A DNA stretch of 64,000 nt from Sphingomonas hankookensis. GTDB taxonomy: Bacteria; Pseudomonadota; Alphaproteobacteria; Sphingomonadales; Sphingomonadaceae. Each line of letters begins with the position of its first letter. Positions within the stretch are counted from its first letter, which is position 1. The notes beneath the pieces are model-generated. The model was not told the origin of the DNA, searched no databases, and was given only the letters and a program-made list of their open reading frames with translations. The stretch lies in NCBI RefSeq assembly GCF_022664465.1, contig NZ_JAKREV010000005.1, positions 124,001 through 188,000 of the forward strand, in the 5' to 3' direction. Both the position numbers and the translations under genes were made by a program. Shown in pieces: positions 1 through 10,377 of this stretch.

Positions 1-344
1 TCCTGTTGCCCGGCGACGTCCAGCCCACCCTCGGTCGTGCGCTCCTCGCGCTTTTCCGGCACGATGCACGCGGCATGCGGCCGATGCTGCAGCGCGATGC
101 CCAGCATCTCCTCGGTCGCCGCCATTTCGAGGTTGAGCGGCAGCGTCAGTTCGGTCGACAGCCGCGCGATATCGGCATCGGTGATGTGGCGGCGATCCTC
201 GCGCAGATGGGCGGTGATGCCATCGGCGCCATGCTCGGCGGCCAGCAGCGCGGCGCGGACCGGGTCGGGATAGCCCGACCCACGCGCGTTGCGCACCGTC
301 GCGACGTGATCGATGTTGACGCCCAGCCGCAAGGGGCCGCTCAT
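1..344 (-). CDS. pdxJ: Pyridoxine 5'-phosphate synthase PdxJ, N-terminal part (cut by window edge)
   Basis: PdxJ condenses 1-deoxy-xylulose 5-phosphate with 3-amino-2-oxopropyl phosphate to make pyridoxine 5'-phosphate, the last ring-closing step of DXP-dependent vitamin B6 synthesis. The visible 114 residues begin [20 protein letters not shown], the family's typical N-terminal strand, followed by the [25 protein letters not shown] region and ending near a conserved VPEKREE stretch. The C-terminal half lies beyond the left edge. The ATG overlaps the TGA of the upstream pyrE gene by 3 bases, so the two are probably translationally coupled. The same-strand pyrE-pdxJ pair is what I would expect in alphaproteobacteria. 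Identification is sure; completeness cannot be judged. Confidence 0.95.
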   Translation of the reverse strand, partial: MSGPLRLGVNIDHVATVRNARGSGYPDPVRAALLAAEHGADGITAHLREDRRHITDADIARLSTELTLPLNLEMAATEEMLGIALQHRPHAACIVPEKREERTTEGGLDVAGQQ

Positions 345-922
345 GCCGCGCGGCTCCCCGGCTTGATCGCCGGGATCACCGCCAGTTCGGGCGGCAACGC
401 GTCGGGATGATAGCTCGGCACGTCGAGGCGGATCAGCGGGAAGAACGGCACGCCGAGGTCGGCCGATCCGTTCGAGCGGTCGACCAGCGACGCGGCGGCC
501 ACCACCTCGCCCCCGGCCGCATCGATCGCGGCGATCGCTTCGCGCGACGACAGGCCGGTGGTCACCACGTCCTCCATCATCAGCACGCCGGTGCCGGGAT
601 CGATGCGGAAGCCGCGGCGCAGTTCGAACGTACCGGTCGGCCGTTCGAGGAACATCGCGCTCACGCCCAGCGAGCGGCCCATCTCATGCCCGACGATCAC
701 CCCGCCCATCGCCGGCGAGATCACGACGTCGATTCGCGCACGTACCTCTGCCGGCAGGCGGTTGGCGAGTTCGTCGCACAGCCGGGCGGCACGGCGCGGG
801 TCCATCAGCACCCGGGCGCATTGCAGGTAGCGCGACGAGCGCAGGCCCGAGGACAGGATGAAATGCCCCTCCAGCAGCGCCTGCGCCTGCCGGAATTCGT
901 CGAGGATCGCGTCGTCGTTCAT
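341..922 (-). CDS. pyrE: Orotate phosphoribosyltransferase PyrE
   Basis: PyrE transfers the phosphoribosyl group of PRPP to orotate, giving OMP, in de novo pyrimidine synthesis (cytosol). The 193-residue product has the PRPP-binding signature [17 protein letters not shown] near residues 110-126 and the early [17 protein letters not shown] region of the orotate-binding hood. An in-frame start 22 codons upstream (988) exists, but the family begins close to [19 protein letters not shown], so 922 is chosen. The stop overlaps the pdxJ start (ATGA). No regulatory structure is evident upstream; the gene is divergent from coxB with 189 bases between them. Confidence 0.95.
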   Translation of the reverse strand: MNDDAILDEFRQAQALLEGHFILSSGLRSSRYLQCARVLMDPRRAARLCDELANRLPAEVRARIDVVISPAMGGVIVGHEMGRSLGVSAMFLERPTGTFELRRGFRIDPGTGVLMMEDVVTTGLSSREAIAAIDAAGGEVVAAASLVDRSNGSADLGVPFFPLIRLDVPSYHPDALPPELAVIPAIKPGSRAA

Positions 923-1111
923 CTTGCCTGCCCAGCCCGTTGCCGTCGCGCCCGCCTCTACGCCCGGCGCGGGACGGTTCGCAACCATCGCTTGAGGCGG
1001 GACGACATGCCGCGTATAGCCCGGTCAGTTAGGGTTTCCAAACGCCCGCCGCACGCGACCACGCCAGTTCAGAAGCGTACCGCGTGCCCTATAACGGGGT
1101 GACACGACACG

Positions 1112-2323
1112 ATGCGAAGCATTGGGATGAGGATGTTGGTACTTGCGGCGGCCGCCGCACTGGCGGGTGGCGCCCATGCCGCCGCGCCGAAAGCGGTGAC
1201 GCCGGGTACGGCCGAGGTGGCGACGGCGCCGCAGGCGGGCGCACCGCCCCCCGGATCGGCCGCCGCCGCTCCGACCGGACAGGCGGCACCCGCCGCGACC
1301 GCCGCAGCCCCCGCCCCGGCGGCGGTGCAGGACCCGACGCTGAACGCCGACGGATCGCCGCGGATGATCGCGACCGACCATGTCGGCCAGCCGTCCGACC
1401 GGGCGGTCGACCTGCAGCAGCAGTTCACGCCGAACGGCCGCGAGGCGAAGGCGTTTCACAACCACATCCTGATGCCGGTGATCGTCGCCATCTCGCTGCT
1501 GGTGCTGTTCCTGCTCGCCTATGTCGCGATCCGGTTCCGGGAGAAGGCGAACCCGGTCCCGTCGAAGACGTCGCACAATACGACGATCGAAATCATCTGG
1601 ACCGCAGCCCCGGTGCTGATCCTCGCGCTAATCGCGGTGCCCTCGATCGGGCTGCTCGCGCGCCAGTTCAAGCCCGCGCCCGACAATGCGGTGACGCTGA
1701 AGGCGATCGGCAACCAGTGGTTCTGGTCCTACGAATATCCCGATTATGGCGGCGTGTCGGTGACTGCCAACATGCTGAAGGAAAAGAACGAGGTTTCGGC
1801 CGGACAGCGGTTCCGCACCGATGCCGACGGTCCCCGCCTGCTGGCGGTCGACAATCGCATCGTGCTGCCGGTCGGCGTGCCGATCCGCCTGATCACCACC
1901 GCGACCGACGTGATCCACAGCTGGGCGATCCCGGCGTTCTGGATCAAGCTCGACGCGGTGCCCGGACGCCTGAACGAAACCAGCTTCACCATCGAAAAGC
2001 CGGGCCTGTATTTCGGCCAGTGCAGCGAGCTGTGCGGTGCGCGCCACGCGTATATGCCGATCGCGGTCGAAGCGGTGCCGGTGGCGCAGTTCAACCAGTG
2101 GATCCGCGCCAAGGGCGGCACGCTGCCCGGCGCGGCGGAAGCCGCAGCGCCGAGCAACGCGGTGATCCCGCAGCCGGGCGCCGATACCGCCGATGCCACG
2201 TCGGAAGCGGGCAACACCGCCAGCGACGCCGGCACGCCGGTCGTCAACGCGACCGAAGCCGCCTCTCCCTCCACCCAGCGCGCCACCGGCAACGGCGGCG
2301 GCGTCGGCAATGTGGACCAGTAA
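1112..2323 (+). CDS. coxB: Cytochrome c oxidase subunit II
   Basis: Subunit II of the aa3-type terminal oxidase takes electrons from cytochrome c through its dinuclear CuA centre in the periplasm and passes them to subunit I. The 403-residue protein has an N-terminal signal or membrane segment, an Ala/Pro-rich stretch to about residue 75, two membrane helices around 126-150 and 170-190, then the cupredoxin domain. CuA ligands are visible: H269 in DVIHSW, and C304, E306, C308, H312 and M315 in [13 protein letters not shown] low-complexity Ala/Pro/Thr tail of about 60 residues follows. Only one base separates it from coxA, so the two form an operon. ATG 1127 is an alternative start. Confidence 0.97.
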   Translation: MRSIGMRMLVLAAAAALAGGAHAAAPKAVTPGTAEVATAPQAGAPPPGSAAAAPTGQAAPAATAAAPAPAAVQDPTLNADGSPRMIATDHVGQPSDRAVDLQQQFTPNGREAKAFHNHILMPVIVAISLLVLFLLAYVAIRFREKANPVPSKTSHNTTIEIIWTAAPVLILALIAVPSIGLLARQFKPAPDNAVTLKAIGNQWFWSYEYPDYGGVSVTANMLKEKNEVSAGQRFRTDADGPRLLAVDNRIVLPVGVPIRLITTATDVIHSWAIPAFWIKLDAVPGRLNETSFTIEKPGLYFGQCSELCGARHAYMPIAVEAVPVAQFNQWIRAKGGTLPGAAEAAAPSNAVIPQPGADTADATSEAGNTASDAGTPVVNATEAASPSTQRATGNGGGVGNVDQ

Positions 2324-2324
2324 G

Positions 2325-3983
2325 ATGACCGATACCGCCCTTTCCGGCCACAATGCGTTCGACGCGCACGGGCATGGCCATGACACGCACCATCACGATG
2401 CGGACCACAAGCCGGGCTTCTTCGCCCGGTGGTTCATGTCGACCAACCACAAGGACATCGGCACGCTGTACCTGATCTTCGCGATCGTCGCGGGGATCAT
2501 CGGCGGGGCGATCTCGGGGCTGATGCGCCTCGAACTGGCCGAACCGGGTATCCAGTGGCTGCCATGGCTGTCGGGCCATGAAGGCGACCAGGCGCTCCAT
2601 TTCTGGAACGTGCTGATCACCGCGCACGGCCTGATCATGGTGTTCTTCATGGTCATGCCGGCGATGATCGGCGGCTTCGGCAACTGGTTCGTGCCGATCA
2701 TGATCGGTGCGCCCGACATGGCCTTTCCGCGGATGAACAACATCTCGTTCTGGCTGCTGATCCCCGCCTTCTCGCTGCTGCTGGGCAGCGCGTTCTTCGG
2801 CGGTGGTGCCGGTACCGGCTGGACGGTGTACGCTCCGCTGTCGACCTATGGCGAGCCCGGCCCGTCGGTCGACATGGCGATCCTGTCGCTGCACCTCGCC
2901 GGTGCGTCGTCGATCCTGGGTGCGATCAACTTCATCACCACCATCTTCAACATGCGCGCACCGGGCATGACGCTGCACAAGATGCCGCTGTTCGTGTGGT
3001 CGGTGCTGGTCACCGCGTTCCTGCTGCTGCTGGCACTTCCGGTGCTGGCCGCGGCGATTACGATGCTGCTGACCGATCGCAAGTTCGGCACAACCTTCTT
3101 CGATCCCGCCGGCGGTGGCGATCCGGTGCTGTACCAGCATCTGTTCTGGTTCTTCGGCCACCCCGAAGTGTACATCATGATCCTGCCGGGCTTCGGCATC
3201 GTCAGCCACATCGTCGCGACGTTCAGCAAGAAGCCGGTGTTCGGCTATCTCGGCATGGCATATGCCATGGTCGCGATCGGCGCGGTCGGCTTCGTCGTGT
3301 GGGCGCACCACATGTTCACGACCGGCCTGTCGGTGAACACCAAGATGTACTTCACCGCCGCCACCATGCTGATCGCGGTGCCGACCGGCATCAAGATCTT
3401 CTCGTGGATTGCGACGATGTGGGGCGGGTCGCTGCGCTTCCCCACGCCGATGCTGTGGGCGATCGGGTTCATCTTCATGTTCACCGTCGGCGGCGTGACC
3501 GGCGTGGTGCTCGCCAATGGCGGTGTCGACGACGTGCTGCACGACACCTATTACGTCGTCGCCCACTTCCACTACGTGCTGTCGCTGGGTGCGGTGTTCG
3601 CGCTGTTCGCCGGCTTCTACTACTGGTTCCCGAAGATGTCGGGCCGGATGTACAACGAACTGCTCGGCAAGCTGCATTTCTGGGTGTTCTTCATCGGCGT
3701 GAACGTCATGTTCTTCCCGATGCACTTCCTCGGCACGCAGGGCATGCCGCGGCGCTACCCGGACTATCCGGACGCCTATGCCTTCTTCAACCACATCGCC
3801 TCGGCCGGCTATGCCATCATGGCGCTGGGCATGGTGTTCTTCTTCGTCAACGTCGTCATCTCGCTGATGGCGGGACGCAAGGCGGAGGGAAATCCGTGGG
3901 GCGAAGGCGCCACGACGCTGGAGTGGACGCTGTCCTCGCCGCCGCCGTTCCACCAGTTCGAGACGCTGCCGAAGATCGACTGA
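2325..3983 (+). CDS. coxA: Cytochrome c oxidase subunit I
   Basis: Catalytic subunit of the aa3-type heme-copper oxidase. It reduces O2 to water and pumps protons across the inner membrane. The 552-residue protein opens with a His/Asp-rich stretch (about 1-25), then [11 protein letters not shown] and about twelve membrane helices. The GHPEVY motif (H279-Y283) holds the CuB ligand His and the His-Tyr cross-link, and WAHHMF supplies further CuB histidines. [10 protein letters not shown] carries the heme a3 and heme a ligands. A longer in-frame start at 2193 would lie inside coxB and is rejected; ATG 2325 follows the coxB stop directly. A strong hairpin terminator follows, so the coxBA transcript probably ends there. 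Confidence 0.97.
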   Translation: MTDTALSGHNAFDAHGHGHDTHHHDADHKPGFFARWFMSTNHKDIGTLYLIFAIVAGIIGGAISGLMRLELAEPGIQWLPWLSGHEGDQALHFWNVLITAHGLIMVFFMVMPAMIGGFGNWFVPIMIGAPDMAFPRMNNISFWLLIPAFSLLLGSAFFGGGAGTGWTVYAPLSTYGEPGPSVDMAILSLHLAGASSILGAINFITTIFNMRAPGMTLHKMPLFVWSVLVTAFLLLLALPVLAAAITMLLTDRKFGTTFFDPAGGGDPVLYQHLFWFFGHPEVYIMILPGFGIVSHIVATFSKKPVFGYLGMAYAMVAIGAVGFVVWAHHMFTTGLSVNTKMYFTAATMLIAVPTGIKIFSWIATMWGGSLRFPTPMLWAIGFIFMFTVGGVTGVVLANGGVDDVLHDTYYVVAHFHYVLSLGAVFALFAGFYYWFPKMSGRMYNELLGKLHFWVFFIGVNVMFFPMHFLGTQGMPRRYPDYPDAYAFFNHIASAGYAIMALGMVFFFVNVVISLMAGRKAEGNPWGEGATTLEWTLSSPPPFHQFETLPKID

Positions 3984-4010
3984 TCCGGCGACGACCTTCG
4001 AAACGAACGA

Positions 4011-4042
4011 CGCCCCGGAGCAATCCGGGGCGTTTTTCTTTT
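4011..4042 (+). terminator. Rho-independent terminator after coxBA
   Basis: A 9-bp perfect stem (CGCCCCGGA / TCCGGGGCG) closes a GCAA tetraloop and is followed by TTTTTCTTTT, about 28 bases after the coxA stop. This is a textbook intrinsic terminator. Confidence 0.9.
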
Positions 4043-4097
4043 GGGGGTCGGGGAGGCGTAGGGCGGATCGACCTGCCAGCCGCCGGTCGGGTCGTTG

Positions 4098-4175
4098 CCC
4101 CGGACGTGATCCGGCATCCCGCTTTCCACTGCGGCGGGAAAAGAAGCGGGACCCCGGATCAAGTCCGGAGTGATG
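4098..4175. repeat. Intergenic hairpin repeat (CCCCGGATCAAGTCCGG type)
   Basis: Two inverted arms around CCGGACGTGATCCGG and CCCCGGATCAAGTCCGG lie 35-40 bases apart. The second arm belongs to the class of short palindromic units that also occurs near 23461-23490. I see no gene here. Confidence 0.55.
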
Positions 4176-4271
4176 TAGAAGGCGGGCGTTCCGATCCGAT
4201 ACGACGGTCATGGTGTGCCGAAAGCCTCAAGGTCGATCCGGCCCGGAGTTGATGCTTCCCGGTTAAACCGG

Positions 4272-4356
4272 ACGTCATCCCAGCGCAGGCTGGGATCTTC
4301 CGGTGAGGCACACCGCAGGAGCCGCGGGAGACCCCAGCCTTCGCTGGGGTGACGTT
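4272..4356. repeat. REP-like paired hairpin repeat
   Basis: GTCATCCCAGCGCAGGCTGG and GAGACCCCAGCCTTCGCTGG are inward-facing halves separated by a variable spacer. Closely related copies occur at 23338-23430, 25141-25228 and 31545-31640. The rest of the gap 4043-4585 holds no gene. Its right part (about 4360-4580) is clearly AT-richer and probably contains the promoter of the DUF1800 gene. Confidence 0.8.
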
Positions 4357-4585
4357 ATATGGCGTCGGACCGTATTTGAAAGTAGATATAGACACTAACG
4401 GACACGCAACGACCTTTCCGAACTGCTTTTTACCGGTTGGTACGACTACGCAACGAATATAGATATCATGCGGAACCAAATGGTCGTCGCATCGTTTACT
4501 TCCGTTGGCCGCAATCGATTGCCGGCGTTAATTATTCCCCAACCATAAGCACGCTACCACCGGACCATAGGTCTGGGGGATTGCG

Positions 4586-6361
4586 ATGCTGGGCGACGAC
4601 GCGACCATCGACGGCGATGGTCCGGTTACGATTTCGGAAATATTGTCGATCGCCGAATTACCGGCGACGGCCGCCGCGCGACGCACCTCGATCGACCGGC
4701 GAAGCGTGATCGCCGCCGCCGCGTTGCTGGCCGCGTGCGATTCGGGTGGGTCGAGCGGCGGTGACGGCGGACTGGTATCGGTCCCTGCGCCGGCCCCGAC
4801 GCCGACACCGACCCCCAGCCCATCCCCGACCACCGCTGCACTGACGGCGCAAGGGGCCAGCCGCCTGCTTGCCCAAGCGACGATGGGCGCCACCCGGTCG
4901 TCGATCGATTCGGTGCTCAACAGCGGCATCGCCGGCTGGATCGACGCGCAATTCGTCCGGCCGCGCGATACCAGCCATTGGGACTGGCTGGTGTCCAAAA
5001 GTTATAACGATGCCAGCAACTCCGCGAACATCAACGGCCAGAACGGCTACGACCCCAGCGTCTGGCGACAGGCGATCGCGGGCGGCGATCCGCTGCGCCA
5101 GCGGGTCGCGCTGGCACTGCTCGACTTCATGGTCGTCGGCATCGGCGGCATCAACCTGTCGTGGCGCGCCTTTGCGATGGCGGCGTATAACGATTTGCTG
5201 CTCGACCACGCGTTCGGAAACTATCGCGACCTGCTGGGCGCGATCACGCGCAACGCGGCGATGGGATCGTTCCTGAGCTTCATCGGCAGCCGCAAGGCCA
5301 ATGCGAACGGCCAGTTGCCCGACGAGAATTACGCACGCGAGCTGATGCAGTTATTCACATTGGGCGTATATCAGCTCGAACAGGACGGGACGGTACGCAC
5401 GTCGAACGGCGTTCCGCTCGAAACCTATACCCAGGACGACGTGTCGCAGCTGGCACGGGTGTTCACCGGGCTGAACCTCGCGACGAGCGACAACACCACC
5501 CCCGACCGGATGCGCCAGCCGCTGACCATCACCGCGTCGGCCAACGAGACCGGATCGGCGACCTTCCTCGGCGCGACGGTGTCGGGCGGTGGGTTCGCTG
5601 CGATCGATGCCGCGCTCGACATCCTGTTCCGCCACCCCAACGTGGCGCCGTTCGTGTCGCGCCAGCTGATCCAGCGGATGGTGACGTCCAACCCCAGCCG
5701 CGGCTATGTCGGCCGGGTCGCCGCAGTGTTCGCCAACAATGGCAGCGGCGTGCGCGGCGACATGAAGGCGGTGATCCGCGCGATCCTGCTCGATCCCGAG
5801 GCGCGCGACGATGCCGCGGCGCTCGCCAGCACCAGCGGCGGGCGGCTGCGCGATCCGGTGCAGCGCTTCACCAATTGGGCACGGGCATTCGGGGTGACAT
5901 CCCCCAGCGACGCATGGGCGATCGGCGACACGACCAGCACGACGCAGCGGCTGGGCCAGTCGATCGGCCGCGCACCCAGCGTCTTCGGCTTCGTCCGGCC
6001 GGGCTATACCCCGCCGGGCACGGCAATGGCGCAGGCGGGCATGGTCGCCCCCGAATTCCAGATCGCCAGCGAACAGACCAACATCGCGTACATCAACTAT
6101 ATGCAGTCGGTGGTCGGCGGCGGCACCGGCGACGTGAAGGCCGATTATGCGCCGATGATGGCGCTGGCATCGGACAGCCAGAAGCTGGTCGACGAGGTCA
6201 ACCTGATCCTCGCCGCCGGACAGTTGCGCGGGGCCACCGTCACCGCGATCCGCACCGCGGTCGACAGCATCCCGCTGACCGCGACCAACGCCACGCTCAA
6301 CCGCACGGGGGTCGCGATCCTGCTGACCCTCGCCTCGCCCGACTATCTGGTGCTGAAATGA
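4586..6361 (+). CDS. DUF1800 family protein, probable lipoprotein
   Basis: DUF1800 proteins of unknown function nearly always occur beside a DUF1501 gene, as here. The 591-residue product has an unusually long N-terminus (about 45 residues), then a basic and hydrophobic stretch ending in a lipobox-like LLAAC (C about residue 50). A Pro/Thr linker (about 65-90) leads into the DUF1800 domain. The family's conserved block appears as DENYARELMQLFTLGVYQ followed by DDVSQLARVFTGLNL. Its stop overlaps the ATG of the DUF1501 gene (ATGA), indicating coupled translation. The start is the ORF's first ATG. If it really is a lipoprotein, the true start could be further in; no clean alternative is visible. 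Confidence 0.85.
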   Translation: MLGDDATIDGDGPVTISEILSIAELPATAAARRTSIDRRSVIAAAALLAACDSGGSSGGDGGLVSVPAPAPTPTPTPSPSPTTAALTAQGASRLLAQATMGATRSSIDSVLNSGIAGWIDAQFVRPRDTSHWDWLVSKSYNDASNSANINGQNGYDPSVWRQAIAGGDPLRQRVALALLDFMVVGIGGINLSWRAFAMAAYNDLLLDHAFGNYRDLLGAITRNAAMGSFLSFIGSRKANANGQLPDENYARELMQLFTLGVYQLEQDGTVRTSNGVPLETYTQDDVSQLARVFTGLNLATSDNTTPDRMRQPLTITASANETGSATFLGATVSGGGFAAIDAALDILFRHPNVAPFVSRQLIQRMVTSNPSRGYVGRVAAVFANNGSGVRGDMKAVIRAILLDPEARDDAAALASTSGGRLRDPVQRFTNWARAFGVTSPSDAWAIGDTTSTTQRLGQSIGRAPSVFGFVRPGYTPPGTAMAQAGMVAPEFQIASEQTNIAYINYMQSVVGGGTGDVKADYAPMMALASDSQKLVDEVNLILAAGQLRGATVTAIRTAVDSIPLTATNATLNRTGVAILLTLASPDYLVLK

Positions 6362-7749
6362 ACGCTCCGACGATCCTGAACGACGTATCGCGCCGCGCCT
6401 TTCTTCGGCGCTCGGCGGCACTCGGCATGGCCGGCGTCGCGGCGCCCCTGGTCACCACGCTGGGCGCGATCGGCGAGGCAGCGGCGGCGACCGCCAGCGA
6501 CTACAAGGCGCTGGTCTGCGTGTTCCTGAACGGCGGCAACGACCATTACAACACGCTGGTCCCGTACGACCCGACCTCGCACGCGCTGTACACCACGGCG
6601 CGCGGCAGCCTGGCGCTGACCCGCGATGCGTTGCAGGCGACGGCGCTGGTGCCGAGCGCCGATCTGGGCGGGCGGGCCTATGCCTTTGCCCCCGCCATGG
6701 CGCCGCTCAACCCGCTGTTCGATGCCGGGCGGCTGGCGGTGGCGCTGAACGTCGGCACGCTGGTCCAGCCGACGACGCGTGCGCAATATCTCAACCGTTC
6801 GGTCCGGGTGCCGCCCAAGCTGTTCAGCCACAACGACCAGCAGAGCTTTTTCCAGGCGTCGAGCCCCGAAGGCGCGCTATCGGGCTGGGGCGGGCGGATC
6901 GGCGACCTGTATCAGTCGGGTAACGGCGCGGCGACGCTGACCTGTATCAACGCGTCGGGCAACGCGGTCTTTCTGACCGGGCGGCAGGCGATCCAGTATA
7001 ATGTCGGCACCGGCGGGCCGGTGGCGCTGCTGCGCGGGGGCACCTCGCTCTATGGATCGGCGACCGCGGCGGCGACGCTCGGCCGGCTGATGACCGAAAC
7101 CAACCCACATATGTTCGCATCGGAATATGCGCGGGTGAACAAGCGGGCGATGGATACCCAGGCACAGCTGGCCAACGCGCTGGCCGGTGTGCCGGAAGCG
7201 GGCTTCAACCTGTTCCCGACCGGCAATGCGCTGTCGGACCAGCTGCGCATGGTCGCGCGGATGATCGCGGTGTCGGGGGAGATCGGCGCGAAGCGGCAGG
7301 TGTTCTTCGTATCGATGGGCGGGTTCGACCTGCACGACAACCTCGCCTCCACCCAGCCGGTGCTGCTGGGGCGGCTGGCCGCGGCGATGCGCGCGTTCCA
7401 CGACACGACGCAGGCGCTGGGCGTGGCGGACAAGGTCACGACCTTTACCGGGTCCGATTTCGGACGGACGCTGGCGACCAACGGCAATGGCGTCGACCAT
7501 GGCTGGGGATCGATGCACTTCGTCATGGGCGGCGCGGTGAAGGGCAAGCGCCTCTACGGCACCGCGCCGGCGATCGGCCACAACACCAACGACGATGTCG
7601 GACAGGGCCGGTTGATCCCGACGATGTCGGTCGACCAATATGCCTCGACGCTGGCCCGCTGGTTCGGGGTATCGGACGGCGATTTGACGACGGTGCTGCC
7701 CAATATCGGCAACTACGACCGGTCGAGCTGGTCGCAGGGTTTCGTTTGA
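6358..7749 (+). CDS. DUF1501 family protein with Tat signal
   Basis: DUF1501 proteins are exported proteins of unknown function related to the alkaline-phosphatase/sulfatase fold and are paired with DUF1800. The 463-residue product begins with a twin-arginine signal (SRRAFLRRSAALGMAG, about residues 11-26, cleavage probably after AAAA near 40). The mature part shows VCVFLNGGNDHYNTLVPYD, the family's N-terminal signature. Later it has FFVSMGGFDLHDN, TTFTGSDFGRT and VDHGWGSMHFVMGG, matching the family's metal-site-like blocks. The start overlaps the DUF1800 stop. A TonB receptor follows on the same strand after 164 bases. Confidence 0.9.
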   Translation: MNAPTILNDVSRRAFLRRSAALGMAGVAAPLVTTLGAIGEAAAATASDYKALVCVFLNGGNDHYNTLVPYDPTSHALYTTARGSLALTRDALQATALVPSADLGGRAYAFAPAMAPLNPLFDAGRLAVALNVGTLVQPTTRAQYLNRSVRVPPKLFSHNDQQSFFQASSPEGALSGWGGRIGDLYQSGNGAATLTCINASGNAVFLTGRQAIQYNVGTGGPVALLRGGTSLYGSATAAATLGRLMTETNPHMFASEYARVNKRAMDTQAQLANALAGVPEAGFNLFPTGNALSDQLRMVARMIAVSGEIGAKRQVFFVSMGGFDLHDNLASTQPVLLGRLAAAMRAFHDTTQALGVADKVTTFTGSDFGRTLATNGNGVDHGWGSMHFVMGGAVKGKRLYGTAPAIGHNTNDDVGQGRLIPTMSVDQYASTLARWFGVSDGDLTTVLPNIGNYDRSSWSQGFV

Positions 7750-7913
7750 GCGCGTTGGGCAAACGATTGTCATCGTATTGAAATAGAGTGCGCCTAGCGC
7801 GCGGGGCAGGACGGCCTGCCACACAGGGAAACAACACCGTCCGGTGGTTCGGGGGAATCGCCGGGCGGCCTTACGTGTTTGGGCAGGCGGTCGTCCGCAG
7901 GGAAGGAACCGTT

Positions 7914-10208
7914 ATGAAGACCCGTTTGCCGCTGCTCGCCGGCGCTGCCATGATCACGCTCGCCAGCCCGGCGTTCGCCCAGACCAACGCGACGCCCGCT
8001 CCCGCCGCCGTCGAGGAAGCCGGGCTGGACGAGATCGTCGTCACCGCCGAACGCCGCGAGGAGCGGTTGCAGGACACGCCGCTGTCGGTCGGCGTCGCAT
8101 CGGGCGACGACCTGCGCCAGTTCCAGTCGGGCGGCGAGGATACGCTGCTGTCGCTGTCGGGCCGCATCCCGGGCCTCTATGCCGAGACGACCACCGGCCG
8201 CATCTTCCCGCGCTTCTACATCCGGGGCCTCGGCAATATCGACTTCTATCTCGGCGCGTCGCAGCCGGTGACGGTGATCCAGGACGACGTCATCCTCGAA
8301 CATGTCGTGCTGAAGTCGAACCCGGTCTATGACGTCGCACAGGTCGAAGTGCTGCGCGGGCCGCAGGGGTCGCTGTTCGGGCGCAACACGACGGCAGGCA
8401 TCATCAAGTTCGACACGATCCGCCCGTCGAACACCTTTCAGAGCCGGGCGCAGGCGTCGGTCGGCACCTATAACAGCACCAGCTTCGATGCAGGCGTCGG
8501 CGGGCCGATCGCCGACGGGCTAATGGTACGCGTGTCGGCACTGGTCCAGCACCGCGACGACTGGATCGACAATACCTATGCCGGGTTCAGCGCCGACAAT
8601 ACCCAGACGCCCAAGAAGAACGCGATGGGCGGGTTCGACGACCGCAACCTGCGGCTACAGGTCCGTGCGCAGCCGACCGATGCGATCACCGTCGACCTGT
8701 CGGGCCATGCCCGCTGGTACGAAGGCACCTCGACCGTGTTCCACCGGGCGGCGTTGAAGCGCGGATCGAACGACGTGTCGGCCGAACCCCGCGACCGTGT
8801 GGCGCTGGACGAAGGCGGCAACAACCCGCAGGCGTACAACACCTATGGTGCGTCGGCACGGGTCGGGTTCGATTTCGGCCCGGTCCTGCTCAGCTCGATC
8901 ACCGCGTACGAGACGACCAGCGGGTCGAGCCGCGGCGATACCGATGGCGGTGCTGCTGCCCTCTTCCCGGTGAACGGCGTGCCCAACGGTTTCGGTCAGA
9001 GCCGTGGCAACATCCGCGACCTCGACCAATGGTCGCAGGAAGTGCGCCTTGCCAGCACCGGCACCGGCCCGTTCGGGTTCCAGGTCGGCGGCTTCTATTT
9101 CGACAATCGCGACGTCACCGAATTCTACCAGCGCGCCTTCTTCCTGACGACCGCCGCGCGTAACCCGAACAACTGGGTACGGCTGCGCGATACGAACACG
9201 TCGTGGGCGGCGTTCGGACAGGCGCATTACGACTTCACCGACCGGCTGACGCTGACCGCCGGCGCGCGCATCACCGAGGATACCAAGCGTACCCGGCTGG
9301 TGAAGACCGCCAATACCGCGGCGAACGTCGTCACCTATCGCGGGCGCACCGACGTCAAGCTGTCGTCGACCGAGCCGAGCTGGGACGTCAGCCTGCTGTA
9401 CAAGGCGAGCGACGATTTCAACCTGTATTCGCGCGTCGCGCGCGGGTTCCGCGGGCCGACGATCCAGGGGCGCTCGGCAGTGTTCAACGCCGATTTCACC
9501 ACGGCGGATTCGGAAACGATCCTGTCGTTCGAAACCGGGTTCAAGAGCAGCCTGCTCGACAACACGCTGCGCCTGAACGCGACGGTGTTCGGCTACCGGG
9601 TCAAGGACATCCAGCTGAACGGCAACGATTCGTTCGGCAACGGCGTGCTGTTCAACGCCGACAAGGCGCAGGCGTACGGCGTCGAGGCCGAGCTGGACTG
9701 GAAGCCGGTGCCTCAGCTGACGCTGGGTCTGGGCGGCAGCTGGCTGCATTCGGCGATCCGCGACAAGCGGGTGTTCGCGCAGGTCTGCGCGCTGAACGGA
9801 CAGGTGGTCTGCACCGTCGAGAACCCGACGATCCGCGTCGGCAGCAACGTGTTCGCGCAGATCGACGGCGAGCCGCTGCCCAATGCGCCCGAATACACCG
9901 TCGACCTGACCGCGCGCTGGGACCAGCCGCTGAACGATGGCGGCCGGGTGTTCATCGCGACCGACTGGAATCTGCAGGGCTATACCCAGTTCACGCTGTA
10001 CCGGGCGCGCGAGTTCACCGCGAACGGCAACTTCGAAGGCGGGTTGAAGATCGGTTATGCCCCGCCGTCGGACGCGTGGGAGCTATCGGTGTTCGCGCGC
10101 AACATCACCAACGAAAAGAACCTGAAGGGCGTGATCGAGAACTATATGGCGGCGGTATTCAACGATCCGCGGATCGTGGGTGTGTCGTTGTCGGGTCGGT
10201 TCCGGTAA
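7914..10208 (+). CDS. TonB-dependent outer-membrane receptor
   Basis: A 764-residue ligand-gated outer-membrane channel powered by TonB. The signal peptide MKTRLPLLAGAAMITLASPA ends with AFAQ. The TonB box region is DEIVVTAERREERLQDTPLS (about 40-60). The plug domain contains PRFYIRGLGNIDFYLG and VEVLRGPQGSLFGRNTTAG, and the barrel ends in the aromatic-terminated IVGVSLSGRFR. ATG 7914 is chosen over the longer frame because it directly starts a good signal peptide and has GGAAGGA just upstream. The substrate is unknown. The PQGSLFGRN style is common in the large sphingomonad receptor families. Position next to DUF1800/DUF1501 suggests a shared but undefined uptake role. Confidence 0.93.
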   Translation: MKTRLPLLAGAAMITLASPAFAQTNATPAPAAVEEAGLDEIVVTAERREERLQDTPLSVGVASGDDLRQFQSGGEDTLLSLSGRIPGLYAETTTGRIFPRFYIRGLGNIDFYLGASQPVTVIQDDVILEHVVLKSNPVYDVAQVEVLRGPQGSLFGRNTTAGIIKFDTIRPSNTFQSRAQASVGTYNSTSFDAGVGGPIADGLMVRVSALVQHRDDWIDNTYAGFSADNTQTPKKNAMGGFDDRNLRLQVRAQPTDAITVDLSGHARWYEGTSTVFHRAALKRGSNDVSAEPRDRVALDEGGNNPQAYNTYGASARVGFDFGPVLLSSITAYETTSGSSRGDTDGGAAALFPVNGVPNGFGQSRGNIRDLDQWSQEVRLASTGTGPFGFQVGGFYFDNRDVTEFYQRAFFLTTAARNPNNWVRLRDTNTSWAAFGQAHYDFTDRLTLTAGARITEDTKRTRLVKTANTAANVVTYRGRTDVKLSSTEPSWDVSLLYKASDDFNLYSRVARGFRGPTIQGRSAVFNADFTTADSETILSFETGFKSSLLDNTLRLNATVFGYRVKDIQLNGNDSFGNGVLFNADKAQAYGVEAELDWKPVPQLTLGLGGSWLHSAIRDKRVFAQVCALNGQVVCTVENPTIRVGSNVFAQIDGEPLPNAPEYTVDLTARWDQPLNDGGRVFIATDWNLQGYTQFTLYRAREFTANGNFEGGLKIGYAPPSDAWELSVFARNITNEKNLKGVIENYMAAVFNDPRIVGVSLSGRFR

Positions 10209-10227
10209 CAGGTCCCTGCCCTCCCCC

Positions 10228-10334
10228 CGCTCGTCATTCCGGCGCAGGCCGGAATCCATGGAGGGGGGAGGGTCGCGGTTCGATCGATAGCACCCGACAC
10301 AATGAATCCCGGCCTGCGCCGGGACGACGACGCG
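10228..10334. repeat. REP-like paired hairpin repeat (GGCGCAGGCCGGAAT type)
   Basis: GTCATTCCGGCGCAGGCCGG and, inverted, AATCCCGGCCTGCGCCGGGA flank a spacer of about 55 bases. It is located exactly where the oxidase cluster resumes. No gene is seen between the TonB receptor and ctaB. Confidence 0.75.
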
Positions 10335-10377
10335 GGCAATGCTTTCCCCCGCCCCCGCAACACTCTATACAGCGGCG

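Noticed and set aside
2244..4211. A 655-residue minus-strand frame opposite coxA
   Set aside because: Low-complexity His/Arg/Asp product that crosses the terminator and the repeat; coxA is certain.
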